Source: Nageia nagi (taxonomy: Eukaryota > Pinophyta). Taken from it: a stretch of DNA of 64,000 nt. The DNA lies in contig JBITNC010000001.1 of the NCBI GenBank assembly GCA_050084985.1, positions 194,060,001-194,124,000 on the forward strand, read 5' to 3'. Positions 1 to 11,711 of this stretch are shown piece after piece (position 1 is the stretch's first letter; each line of letters begins with the position of its first letter). A program made the position numbers and the translations under genes. The notes under the pieces were generated by a model. The model was not told where the DNA came from. It did not search any database and worked only from the letters and a program-made list of their open reading frames with translations.

Positions 1-429
1 TAACAATTTTATAGAGATTAATATGGTATTTTTTATTTTCATACACAAGGGATTATTGTCTTCCTTTTTTGAGTATCTAGTCCTTAACACTTAGCTATTT
101 TCTTAACTTGTTATATTCCTTCAATTCTATCTTGTGCTATCATTGGCAATGCATTCTCCAAGGGTGACGTTGGTATGACTACTTGAATAGCTTCTCTTGT
201 ATTTTCTAATAAATGTTTAGAATGTTGACCTTCTTTGAAGGTTGTCAATCATTGTCTAGGTTTGAATACTTTAAAAACTCTTATGTTATCATTCATATCA
301 TGAATGATGTTCAATAGTATGGATGAGAGAAACCACTCTCTATGAGGCATTAATATCATATTTTCCCTATTGTACTTTAGAATTTATGTACATCTAATGT
401 CATTTTCTTCTTGATTCCATTCAAGAATG
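1..429. other. no recognisable feature
   Basis: AT-rich sequence with scattered stops in all frames. It may be the decayed end of the unrecognised frame that follows, since the minus-strand translation continues with more stops. I see nothing else in it. Confidence 0.4.
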
Positions 430-1650
430 GGTTGCATAGCTTAGCAAGTACTCTATCTACTTCTTATTCTTGTATTTTTGCTCATCTGTGTGAGTGCAAT
501 GGATAGGTTGCTTTTTTTGGATCTAAAATAATCTTGTCTTGGTTATATAATCATTTTTAACTTTTTGAAGAAACCATGTATAATACTTTATCTTTTTAGG
601 TGTACTCAAGTTTGCAATAGCTTGATCATCTACTGAATGAAGGAATTTTGTATTAGTTTTGTTATCTTCTTTTGACCAACCTGGACAAGGTGTATCAACC
701 TCTACTAGAAGTTTATTTATTTCTTCATATTTTTTAGTATCTTCTTGCTCACATTCATCTTCAACAAAAATATTTGTATGTTCATCAAAATCTAAAACCT
801 GTTCATCATATCTATTTTGTTCAACTTGTGTGATTGGACCATTATCATTATTTTTTAGATTTGGATTATCAACCCAAGCAAGAAAATCTTGTAATATAGT
901 TGGTTGAGTAAGTTTCTCATTGATGTTTTGATTAAATCAATAATTTCTTATTGATTTCCTTGATCCACATCTGTCATGGGAACCATTGTGGGAACAAGAA
1001 TCACTACTTCTATCTAAGGATCACATGCTAGAGTTAGCACATGCATTAATGTGGGCATCTATGATATCTTCTAAAAGTATAAATAGGTGGACATTTAGTA
1101 TAGGTGCATACCTATTTGCAAAGAATCCCAAATTTGTATTTCGAGGAATGAGAGTCATGTCATCAGGAGGTATGTTCTCCTTATACCTATTATAATGCCA
1201 TAAATTGTATTGTTTCACTAATTCTTTGTCTTCAAGTGCATAAATTACATAAGCCTTTTCTTCAATTGGTAATCCATTAAGAAGCTTGATAAACCTATGC
1301 TTATTTTCCTTGGAACTAATAACCTTCTTGAAAACTTCATCATTACTTAATCAAGCAATGATCTCTTCTTTGGTTGTAATAGGAGGTTGTTTATTTGGAG
1401 GAATATAATATCCCATATTATCTTAATTAACCCTCTAATTTACTATATTAGCTTAACTATCAAATCTATCTGCAAAACTCTCCTAATATGAAGCACTATT
1501 GGTAGCTTCTTTAGTTATCTAACCCTATACATCGATAGATGGTTGTTTGGTGCAAATTCTTTCACTTCATATTTGATCTACCTTAGGTCTACTAATTCAT
1601 TTTCTTTTTGGAGTTTTCTTGGCTATAGGGTTAGTATTAACATGTGCATT
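430..1650 (-). pseudogene. unrecognised degenerate reading frame
   Basis: Read on the minus strand, about 1.2 kb stays open over long stretches broken by a few stops, with protein-like, charged composition. The best open part (1218-1021) includes the segment YNLWHYNRYKENIPPDDMTL. A second open stretch (about 900-490) has acidic patches such as EDECEQEDTKKYEEINKLL. I do not recognise the family. The length, decay and repeat-rich setting suggest a transposon-derived protein rather than a host gene, but this is inference. The plus-strand frames over the same bases look like shadows. A protein search of the repaired minus-strand conceptual frame would decide. Confidence 0.3.
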
Positions 1651-1766
1651 TTTATTGCAAGTAACAAAAATACATTAGGAATATAGTGTGTAAAAAAAAT
1701 CCTTAATAGATTTGACATTACAATAGAATTGTAGGTTTGAACGAAACTTTTATTTTAACCCTAATT

Positions 1767-2089
1767 AAGAGAAAGAAATCTAGTGAAATATAAATACTTG
1801 TGTGTCCTTACTTATGTTGAATTGTAGGTTTGAACGAAACATTACAATTGATATGTGTTTTGGTATCACCTAGGGTTTTACTTTAAATGAACTAAATACA
1901 TATAAACATTTATCATATGATTTATCTAAGCTAATTAACTCAAATAAACATACATGGATAAGGGAATATAATAGTGTAGTAATAGAATAATGAAATTACA
2001 TTAATGTCAAGATGTAAAATGAGCTACATATACCAAAGAGAAAGAAATCTAGTGAAATATAAATACTTGTGTGTCCTTACTTATGTTGA
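1767..2089. repeat. 54-bp direct duplication, copies 269 bp apart
   Basis: Positions 1767-1820 and 2036-2089 carry the same 54 bases (beginning AAGAGAAAGAAATCTAGTG) with no difference that I see. A second short repeat (GAATTGTAGGTTTGAACGAAAC) lies at about 1728 and 1819. The pattern looks like a local segmental duplication. No coding role is apparent. Confidence 0.8.
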
Positions 2090-3330
2090 GAACAAGGATA
2101 TGATAGAAAAAATTATCGAAGAGTAGTGACTTTATTGTGCAAACCCCAAGGCCAACTATAGAAGAAACACTAGTGTGGGTGCTAATCCCTGAGAGCTTAG
2201 GATGGACATGAACGTTAGCATGAATGCAAATGTTCCTAAGGAATGAGGCTTTCCAACAAGGATTAACAATAGAAAAAATTATGATAAACTGAATCAAACA
2301 TATGATCATGGATTTGGATAGTAGATATTCGCTCGAGTGATAATTAGATTCTAGTCTCAATAGGTAGCATTTGGAAACACCCAATTGTAGGGTACCGATT
2401 ATCGAGATGTAATCTTGACATGCTTTCACTAGGTTAGAGATACTTACATATATATCAGGCATGATTCCCCATTTGAACCTTTGAATATTGGTTGAAGTCA
2501 TCTCGATGTACCTAACATAAGAACACAACCTAATAAATATGTGATAATAAGGTAAAATATGAGTAATATATGATTAAATGTGTGTATAACGTTGCACCTA
2601 AGTGGGACCATGTTAAAGGGACCACTTTTAAGTATCAACTGGAGGAATATTGCTATTGGTTGATAGGTGTGTAGGAGTATCGATATAAGAAGAAGGGTTC
2701 CCCACTTCATGACATAGTGTATCTATCCCCAGATGAGGAAAATAGTACTCGATGGTTTTGGCTCTTCATAATTGTTCTTATCAATATTATTCTATATATC
2801 AACAAGAACCATTAGTGTTTTCATACTGGTTTTATTCCCATTGTTCATAGTATTTATCTTTATGGAGAGTGTTATGCATGGGCTCCATGTATTTTGATGT
2901 GGATATACTAATATCTTCATAACTATGTATCTATGAAGAAGGAAGGAATATCATGGCCCATTCCTAATATCACTCTTATTACATCAATATCTAAATGGTG
3001 ATAGTGTACTAATTGATGAACATAGTAATTCATCAAAACAATGAGGTGTGAGTAGGGACATACACATCTACTTCTAATCACCAACTATCTTAATTGGGGA
3101 CATACACTTATAATAAACATTCCATCACCAAATGATCAAGGATAGGAACATTATCATATTTATCTAATATCAAGGATGTAAAGAGGAAGCTTATCATATT
3201 TGTTTACAACCATAATAAAACAATAATGGTTAGGGATCAAGAACATCCAATCAAAAAAATTGATTAGGGAATAAGCACATCCATTCAACTTATAATCCTT
3301 GTGACATACCCATATAGTAGCATACATATC
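2090..3330. other. intergenic, no supported gene
   Basis: There is a 159-codon minus-strand open frame at 2528-2049 and a 70-codon one at 2710-2498, but their translations show no known motif and have the cysteine/isoleucine-rich look of chance frames in AT-rich DNA. Imperfect repeats of short phrases such as GGGACATACAC occur around 3055-3110. Nothing else is visible. Confidence 0.4.
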
Positions 3331-3859
3331 TGAAGGAATTAAACCTTAAAGAACACAATCTTAAACTACCAAGATCATATGAAAGCTCACTGAAACATCA
3401 ATTTACTCAAAGCATAAAAATTTCACAAATTGATACAAGATATAAAGTGGTTTCTCCAACTAGAAGTACATCCATTATCTAAAATCTTTCTTCATTCATA
3501 AAGACAACTCTCTTACAAGATCTTTTTTGACATCTAATCACTATCTTAGAGCATAATTTTGCTTCACAAATTTATGGGTAATCTCAAATAGAGAGTATTC
3601 TATTTATAGGCTAAAATCTCCCTTTAGATCACCCTTTTAGCCATTTTACAAATGCATGTCATGCTTCACCCTTTTACCTAAAGGGCATGCTCATGCTAGG
3701 ATGGCCAATCATTTGCTCAAAAAATTATACAAGTTTCTTATGCAGAGCAAATTTACCATAAAGGTGTACAACAAAATCAACATTATATAGCATAAAATCC
3801 TCCTAAAAATGAAGTTATCATCACAAACATAAATTTAACATAAGAATTCAAACTTCACA
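3331..3859 (-). repeat. probable 3' LTR of element B
   Basis: The segment begins TGAAGGAATT (same terminal motif as A's LTR) and ends TTCACA, giving TG...CA ends on the plus strand over 529 bp. A TATA-like CTATAAATAG (minus) lies at 3609-3600, about 250 bp from one end and 270 bp from the other, matching its placement in the A and D LTRs. A purine tract (minus) abuts it at 3860-3871. No partner LTR exists in the window, so the borders rest on motif position only. The true border could be elsewhere in 3331-3860. Confidence 0.5.
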
Positions 3860-4333
3860 CCCCCTTGAGGGAAACTTCACCAACCTTATAGAATCCTTAA
3901 GCTAATAAACTAAGCTTCAATAAAGAGTTTGGTGAACAATCAATGGAGTTCAAGGTGGATGAATAATACTCCAAGTGAATGATGTCACCTAGAACTTTCT
4001 TCCTGATGAAATGGACTTGGATTTCTACATGTTTTATTCTCTAATAAAACATAGGATTCTTAGCCAAAGAAATAGTTGATTGATTATCTAAAGAGAAATA
4101 GTAGACTACTTCTTGGAAGCCTAAGAGATAGCACTTGAACCAATGTTGAACACATATGCAAAGATTGATTTCTCATCATTTTTATCTCCTCCATAGTCAA
4201 AATCTGAGAACCCTAAGAAAAAAATAAAAGTAACTTGGAATACTTGAGAGTAAGATCCCTTATCCCTGCAACATACCTCAAGATTTGCTTAACAGTATAG
4301 AGGTGCTAAACATATGGTTTTATATGAATTGAG
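3860..4333 (-). pseudogene. element B RNase H, C-terminal half
   Basis: Minus-strand copia RNase H end, closely parallel to A's copy at 5770-6340. It contains the degenerate equivalents of the TKHVEIQAHFIREKV segment and the final LVKLPLRG-like tail overlapping the polypurine tract. Several stops are present. It is cut at 4333 by the insertion of element A and resumes at 13217. Confidence 0.8.
4329..4333. repeat. target-site duplication TTGAG (left copy)
   Basis: Five bases directly before the TG of the left LTR of element A. They are identical to 13212-13216 directly after the right LTR. The perfect match identifies A as an intact insertion within B. Confidence 0.93.
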
Positions 4334-4822
4334 TGAAGGAATTAGATCTAAACTAATTCTCAAGGTCCAAGACTATAGGAAACTTAATCATTCAACATCT
4401 ACAAGCTAATAACACCATTCACACAAGATAACACCAATATAAGTGGTTCCTCCCTCCTTAGGAGTACATCCACAACTAGATCTCAATTCTCAAACTATGC
4501 ACCCTCTTACTACAATTCCTTTCTCTTCTACATAAACTAGTAGAGTAATCTTACTCATAATCTAAGTGATATTACAAGAGAAGAGGCCCTCTATTTATAG
4601 CATGAGAGCACCTCTCTAACCTCCCTTTAACCCAAGGGTAAGGTTAGGGTTACAATAAATATATTACCTAACTTTAACCTACCAACTAACCACTTGGTAA
4701 GGTCAAAGTTTACATAATAAAGAATTCAATTAATCCCTTAAGGTATCTAAATATCCTTTAAGTGATTAATTGAATTTATAAGAAGTTTAGATATTCATAA
4801 TATTTTATTACAAATTCTAACA
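4334..4822 (-). repeat. element A 3' LTR
   Basis: 489 bp, TGAAGGAATT...TTCTAACA on the plus strand. It pairs with 12723-13211. I count about 14 differences, all transitions (about 3 percent). A TATA-like CTATAAATAG is at 4600-4591 (minus). Confidence 0.95.
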
Positions 4823-4831
4823 CTCCCCCTT
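4823..4831 (-). other. element A polypurine tract
   Basis: The minus-strand bases AAGGGGGAG directly precede the TG of the 3' LTR. This is the expected position and composition of the plus-strand primer for reverse transcription. Confidence 0.85.
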
Positions 4832-5395
4832 AATGCAATATTGGGATAGAGCATAGAAGAGAGAAGAGAGAGAGTAAGAGAGAGTTCTCCTCCATAGATA
4901 TACAAGCGGAGATGAGAACATTTACATATTTGAGAATCTTTTTGAGAACTAGTTTGAGACTCACTACATTACTATTTGACAAAATAGTTTACAATACAAT
5001 CATTAACCACAACTAGTTTCATTGTACATAGTAGTTGATCAACTTTAAGCTGACATGTGAGTCTCCATGAGTTTGCTTACACAAGGTGAGTAACCTGCAT
5101 TTCTGAAGAAGATCCTGCATGCTAAAAGCAACTCATGAATAAAATCAGTTAGATGCATCATATATTCATTTTATTAATAAGAGAATCAAATAATGCCATC
5201 TTATAAATAACTGATCAATGGTGCACTATAATTCATCACGGAGATGTCAAGCCATCACTCATAGTCACCTGTTGTATATAGACATGTGTTGATTATTAAT
5301 AGAGCATAACATATAGATGATTGTATAATACCTAAAGACACATATTAGATCTTTTCAAATGAATACTTGAATAATGAAACTGATTGATCAATTAT
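4832..5395 (-). other. element A 3' untranslated region
   Basis: Non-coding. It is homologous (reverse strand) to 34840-35178 of element D: both share the ATGCATCTAAC phrase, the GCTTGTAGC/GCTTTTAGC segment, and the CTCTATCCCAATA-TGCATTAAG run leading into the PPT. This shows A and D belong to related copia lineages despite different LTR bodies. Confidence 0.6.
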
Positions 5396-5768
5396 ATGCT
5401 CAAAAAATTGTACAAGTTTCTCACGCAGAGCAAACTTACCACGGAGGTATAGAATGTACAACAAGTTTCTCACGCAGAGCAAACTTACCACGGAGGTATA
5501 AAATGTACAAGTTTCTTACGTAGAGCAAACTTACCACGGAGGTATAAAATGTACAAGTTTCTCACGCAGAGCAAACTTACCACGTAGGTATAAAATGTAC
5601 AACAAGTTTCTCATGTAGAGCAAACTTACCATAGAGGTATAAAATGTACAATAAGTTTCTCATGCAGAGCAAACTTACCACGGAGGTATATCATAATCAA
5701 CACTATATAACAACAAAAAAAAGAGCCTCTTAGAGGTGAAGTTGTCATCACTAATAAAAGTTCAAACT
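5396..5768 (-). repeat. tandem array (6 units of 46-49 bp) in LTR-like relic
   Basis: Units start near 5411, 5457, 5506, 5552, 5598 and 5647, each reading TACAA(CAA)GTTTCTCACGCAGAG followed by a CAAACTTACCACGGAGGTAT tail. Element B has a single copy of this unit at about 3727, inside its LTR. The flanks (GCTCAAAAAATT before, AGTTCAAACTTCACTCCCCCTT after) also match B's LTR end and PPT. The segment in A therefore looks like a fossil U3 of a B-type LTR whose internal unit has expanded six-fold, with a different LTR and PPT added downstream. Confidence 0.75.
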
Positions 5769-6545
5769 TCACTCCCCCTTAAGGGCAACTTCACCAACCC
5801 GAGAGAATCCCTAAGCTTGCTGAACTGAGTTTCAGGAAGGGGCTTGGTGAATAAATCAGCAGAGTTTATAGTAGATGGACAATACTCCAAGTGTATGATG
5901 TCATCTAGAACCTTCTCCCTGATAAAATGGGCTTGGATTTCCACATGTTTGGTTCTCTGATGGAACACAGGATTCTTAGCCAAAGAGATAACCGATTGAT
6001 TGTCTGAAGAAATAAGAGATGGGCCATTTTGCTCATACCCAATTTTGTTTAAAACGATGCCTCAGCCAAATAGCTTCTTGGGCAGTAATAGACATGGCTC
6101 GATATTTGGCTTCGATGGTAGAAAGAGTCATAGTAGGTTGCTTCTTGGAAGCCCAAGAGATAGCACCTGAACCAATGCTGAACACATATGTAGAGGTTGA
6201 TTTTCTATCATCTCTATCTCCCTCATAATCAAAATCTGAGAACCCGAAGAGAACAATCGAGGGCACTTTGGAATACTTGAGAGTAAAATCCTTTGTCCCT
6301 TCCACATACCTCAAGATTTACTTAACAGCATTGAGGTGCTCAACATATGGTTTTTGCATGAATCGTGCCATCAGATTCATTGCAAAGGCAATATCAAGTT
6401 GAGAGATAGTCAGATACAGAAGACTACCAATCGATTGCCTATAAGTTGCAGCATCAGCCAACTGAGAATCTAAGCACAGAGATACAACGATTCCAAGAGA
6501 AATAAGTATTACAGCATATCTACACTCCATTCCAAACTTTTGCAA
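5762..6545 (-). pseudogene. element A copia RNase H domain
   Basis: Two open blocks on the minus strand (6545-6318 and 6314-5762) in slightly broken frame. Recognisable copia RNase H motifs include DFDYEGDRDDRKSTSTYVF, GAISWASKKQPTMTLSTIEA and the QRTKHVEIQAHFIREKV block, ending KLPLRGSEV. The acidic residues D, E (STIEAKYRA) and the following segments are visible. In the live element it would degrade the RNA strand of the RNA/DNA hybrid. Frames are interrupted near 6316 and 6005. Confidence 0.88.
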
Positions 6546-7389
6546 GATGTCTGATATATACTTTCGTTTGACTAAGATAAGTATAATCTTTATGTTGGTA
6601 TACTTGCATCCTAAGATAGTAATGCAATAGACTTAGATCAGTCATATCAAATGTTGCCTTCAGTTTGGATATGCACTCTTGGATGATTTCAATATTATTG
6701 CCAGTTATGAGAAGATCATCCATATAAAGGAGAATTAAGACCACGTCTTTTCCTTGATTAAGTACATAGAGATCTGAGTCAGAGAAGCATTTGAAAAAAT
6801 CAATATCTGCAAAGAATCCTAAAATTTTCTTGTACCATGCTCTAGGTGCTTGCTTAAGTCCATACAAAGACTTCTTTAGCTTGCACACAAAAGACTTTTT
6901 ACCTTCTAGAATAAATCCTTTTGGTTGATTCATGTAGATTTCTACATCCAAGTCACCATTGAGAAATGCACTCTTGACATCAAGTTGAAAAACTTTCCAT
7001 CCTTGAGCTGTAGAAAGAGTAAGGATTATCCTGACAGTAGGCATTTTGGCCACAGGAGCAAAGGTTTTCTCATAATCAATACCATATTTCTGAGCGAATC
7101 CTTTGGCCACTAACCTTGCTTTGTATTTTTCAATTTCTCCATCAAAATTGTACTTGACCTTGTATATCTATTTATTTCCAATCACATTTTTCTCATTAAG
7201 ATAAAGAACCAAATCCTAAGTTTCATTTTTCATGAGCACCTCATACTCAACTTTCATAGCTTCCATCCAACACTCTTGCTTGGAAGCTTCTTTGAAGGTT
7301 GATGGCTTATTCGTATTATCAATTTTGGTAAATAAAGATTTATTCAAGGTCATACTCCTTGTAATTCTCTGAGCTAAAGAATTTAGCTC
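6520..7389 (-). pseudogene. element A copia reverse transcriptase
   Basis: The longest open block is 7110-6520 (196 codons). It shows the canonical copia RVT_2 signature: KTFAPVAKMPTVRIILTL, LDVKSAFLNGDL (first catalytic Asp), LYGLKQAPRAWY and YMDD (in LLYMDDLLITGN) at about 6731-6711. The upstream part (7389-7111) encodes the usual SRIT/KPS-like entry segment through CWMEAMKVEYEVLMKNE, with at least two stops. The catalytic core is intact, but the upstream stops prevent translation as part of a polyprotein. Confidence 0.92.
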
Positions 7390-8331
7390 TTATGGTGACT
7401 TTCTTACATTATCATCCAACCAGTTAGGTGCAAGCGAAGAATCATCTGAATCAGACATCTCAGCACAAGAAGTCATATCCTCAGGAAGTTCATTGAACTT
7501 GACATCCCTAGAAATAAAGACTATTTTATGGGATGAGGAGTAGAGCCTGTAACCTCTATGCTGATTATCATACCCCACAAAGATGCATTTTTTTAATCTT
7601 TTATCTAACTTCTTTCTTTTCTCTAAAGTAATAAAGGTAAATGCATCACAACCAAAGACCCTGAAGTGTGAGATGTTAGGTTTCTTTCCTGTCCATGCTT
7701 CATACAGAGTTTTTCCTTCAACTGCTTTAGTAAGACACCTATTTAGGGTGTGAATAGCAGTGTGAATAGCTTCTCCCCATAAGAAACTAGGAAGGTTACC
7801 CAACATGCACCTTGCCATTTCCATAATGGTTCGATTCTTCCTTTCAGCAACTCCATTTTGTTGAGGGATGTAAGGGATTGTGAATTGCCACTTGATCCCA
7901 TGTTTAACATAATAGTCGTTAAACTCATTGCTATTATACTCACCCCCATTATCAGATATCAACATCTTGATCTTAAAATTAGTTTGATTTTCAATAAGAG
8001 CCTTGAAGTCTTTAAACCTGTCAAAAGTTTGATCATTGTGCTCAAGTAGATAACCAAATGTCATCCTGTTGAATTCATCAATGAAGGTCAAAACATAAGA
8101 AGCTCCTCCTAGAGACTTAGTCTGAAACGAACACATCAAATCTGAATGCACAAGCTGAAGAGGATGAGTAGCCCGAGTTGCCTTATCTTTTTCAAACTTT
8201 TGCCTATTCATCTTTCCTAGAATGCACCTTTCACAGAGACTAATTGTGGGTGAAATATTAGGTAAACCTTCCACAAGTTCTTGATTTTTCATATCTTGAA
8301 TACTCTTGTAGTTAAGGTGCCCTAATCGTTG
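7390..8331 (-). pseudogene. element A copia integrase
   Basis: It is open for about 313 codons on the minus strand. The HH-CC zinc site starts with HQRLGHLNY and ends CERCILGK. The DDE core is seen as HSDL, SDNGGEYNS and QNGVAERKNRT. The C-terminal RVFGCDAF block follows. It is separated from gag-protease by one TGA (8334-8332). It lies between protease and RT, the order that defines Ty1/copia. Confidence 0.92.
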
Positions 8332-8334
8332 ATG

Positions 8335-9678
8335 TCAAATATTACCCTTTGAACAAACATTTGCAGTAAGACACATCTTTGAAGGAACTTGATCCACAAT
8401 ATAAAGGTCATCCTTTACTGATCCTTTTATCAAGGTGGCAAGTCCTTTCTTAACACACCAGGAGTGTGAGGTAAACTCAAATGAGTATCCTTTCCTTGTA
8501 ATCTGAATTACGAAGATAAGATTCATCCTTAGTTTAGGCACATAAAAGACATTATCAAAAACCTTTCCATGAATCTTCATACTCCCTATTCCTTGAACAT
8601 CAAGGATTGAATTATCACCTATCATAACTGCATCCTTCTTGTACTTATGAAAGTTTTCAAACTTATCCTTTTCATAACACATGTGATTAGTGCATCCTGA
8701 ATCAACAATCCAATCATTTGAAATAGTTTGAGTCACTAAGTAGTAGGCAACAGTAGCAGCATGCTTAGTCTTCTTTTTATTATTGAAATTTTTCATATTT
8801 GCATTTCCCTTACCTTTTTGAGCAAATTTCTTTTTACAACAATCATACTCTTTGTGCCCAAAGATGCCACAAAAGTTATAATTTCTATCAAACTTTTTCT
8901 TAGGTGTTGGATTGCTTAATCTAGCTTTGTCATTCCTTTGCTTGAAGTTGCCATTATTATTGCCCTTTTTCTCATACTTCCTGAAGGTAGATGAGGATTT
9001 GTTATCTTTGAATTTATAATGTTTGAACTTCTTCTTGAAAGGAGTTTTGGTTGCTCTTAGAGCAATGCTTTTGTCCTTTGGAGAAAAGTTCAACATTTTC
9101 TTATTCAAAGTTTTCTCATGCTTCAGAAGGAGTCTAGAAAGGTTATCAAGAGAGATGACATCTTCTTCATCATCGAGCCTAGTTTCTATAACCGTGATAA
9201 AGTTACTAAACTTTGTAAAAAGGCTTTGAAGAATGATGAAGACCATGAACTCATTATTGATCTAGTTGCACCCACAGCCAACCAGTTGTGTCCTGAGGTC
9301 AATGATTTTGGTCAAGTAAATAGAAGCACTTTCATCTTCATCTTGACGATATTACAATAACTTTTGTAAAATAGTGAACCTCCTTGAAAATTTTGACCCA
9401 AAGTAAATTTTCTTCAACCTATCCCAAGCTTCCTTTGCTGATGTTGAAGAAGAGATCATGAGAAGTACATCATCTGAAACTGCACAATAAATCATTGAAG
9501 TTGTTAACTCATTCTTTGAGTTGTAGATTTCAAGAGCCTTCTCATCTGTAGGAGCGACCAAGTCTTCATTAACTATCTACCATAGCTTCCTTGCTTGTAA
9601 CTCAACTTTCATACAAGGTTCCCATATGCCGAAGTTGGAACCACCGAGTATATGCTTGGGTATAAAGGTTTCAACCAT
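8335..9678 (-). pseudogene. element A gag and protease
   Basis: The start codon is set at 9678-9676 (minus ATG, MVETFIPKHILGGSNFGIW), typical of copia gag of the UBN2 type. An in-frame TAG follows about 38 codons on, and another break lies near 9350. A lysine/asparagine-rich region leads to a zinc knuckle near 8880-8840 in which the first cysteine is replaced by tyrosine (YNFCGIFGHKEYDC). The protease follows with the active-site block WIVDSGCTNHM (about 8715-8680). Element B retains the complete CX2CX4HX4C at the matching place. Confidence 0.88.
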
Positions 9679-11711
9679 TGCTACATAAAAGTAAATAAGC
9701 AAGAAGAATGAATAAATTTTTACAATTTACCATCTATACAAATCAAACATTGATAAGTAAACATGTCCCACATGTGCAAACTTATAAACCAAGATCTGTA
9801 GAAGGATAAAGTTGAGGTTATTTTCTTGTATAGAATTAGGCCTTCACCTGGATGCCCGCAAAGTGGAGCCCAAGTACTACCAGTCCTCAACCAGTTCACC
9901 TTGGTCAGTAATATACTCTCTCAAGAAGTACCAACTATTTTCTAAGGATTCGACGTATCTTGGATCGGCCATTTTAATTATCTTGTTTAAAGTTTTTACG
10001 TGTTCCTCCTAGGTTATCAGGATAATCCCTAAATAGACGTGCGGATATGTGGTATCACTACACACATGCCTATCCACCTAATAGAGTTATGTCCAATCCA
10101 ACAGAGGTCTTAGGGGTAATTAAGATGGATTTACCATCACTTGGTTCTTCAGACTAAAAAGGCTTCAGTCTACCCTATCCTCGCCTCGTGGCTCTCCAAA
10201 CAAGTCATGTTGTGGAAAAGTACGTGCGGATGTGTTCATTTTAGGGGTTACTTTCAATATTTTGCATTTTGCAAGTATAAAGTAATTATGCAAAAATATA
10301 AAGTAAAGTATTAAAAAAATACATCATCCATAAGAACTTGAAATATAAGAGTCCAATGGGTTTTGTACTAACCCCTAAAGGATATTTTTACATTTTGCAT
10401 ACTTGCTTAAGTTCATAAATTCATTCAACACTTTAATGAATTTAAAAGGCTAAATCCTACTTAGCATTAATCCATAACTTAAAAAATTAAGTAATAAACA
10501 TGCATCATTTAAAAATGCATAATTTAACTTAAAAATTTTAAGTACTAAGCATGCTTTATTCCTGCATAAGATTAAGAGGCATGCATTACAAATTTAGCAT
10601 GCAAGATCTAGATAAAATTTTAAGTAAAAAAAACTATACAAATTCTCCCTTTTTTACTTAAAGTTTTATCCCTAAAACTTGTATGCTAAAAAAAATTGTC
10701 TTTTAAGTATGCATTTATATTTTAAGTAAAAAATTTTCCTTGTTTACTTAAAAAAATAGCATAGGTTTCCCTTTTAGGAAACATGAAATCATTAAAAAAT
10801 ACATAGGTAAAAAAAAATCCCTTAAAATGTTAATGTTACATTAATATTTATCATTTTACCTAAGTAAATTGCCAAACTTAAAAGTATTTAAGGCAAATAA
10901 AAAATATATACTCCTAAAGAATTAACTTTATTTGCCATATTTTTTTAAAAAATTGGATAGCATTGAAGAGTAATGATGTATCTACTTACTTTAAAGTATT
11001 ATAGTCATCATCACAATGCTTAAAGTTGGAGTATAAGTACTTCTAAGTGCATTTAATAAGAATAAATGACTTGTAAGCAAGCAAAAAATATTAAATGCCT
11101 AAAAAGTATACATTTGCTTCTAGAAAGCTTGCAAGTATTAATGAAAAAAAAGAAAGGAGACCTATGCATAGTTAATGCTCCTTTTACCTCAAGCACTCCA
11201 AGTCAAAAAAAATAAATGCTTTTAAGTAAAAAAATGGCTACCCTTCCCTTACCAAGAAGGAGTAAACGTTGCTTTGCATGCGCATTTAAGAATATGCAAG
11301 TAGTCAGTCAACAAAAAATTAAATGCACAAAGAAGAAAGGGCCTCCATCTTAAAAAAAAATGGGAGAAGATCACGCAACATGGAGGTCAAGAGAAGGTTT
11401 TGCTACCAATTTTGTTGCATCATGAATCTGAGAGGTAGAGGCTGACAATAGGGTAGAGGCTGGTAGTAGGGCTGAGAAGAGTGCGTAGAGAATAGTGTGT
11501 ATGTGTCTTTGTCGTAAGCAAAATGTGCATTGCGTGCTTCAACCACCCGTTTAGACAGAGTTGTGAGAGAGCAACATTCATATCATTTTGGTATGAGATT
11601 GAATGGCCGTGAAAATGCGCGCAACAAAAGACCATGGCCTTGGAGAGCGAAGGAGGTGAAGGTGGCCTTACGGCCATCTATTTCTACCCCTGTTAATATT
11701 AGAGGTCACGA

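Noticed and set aside
2049-2528. 159-codon minus-strand open frame
   Set aside because: No motif, composition typical of chance frames, and one end overlaps a local duplication that carries into non-coding DNA.
11420-11677. 85-codon minus-strand open frame near the captured WD40 piece
   Set aside because: Antisense, no motif; it overlaps the leader beside the plus-strand fragment and is likely chance.
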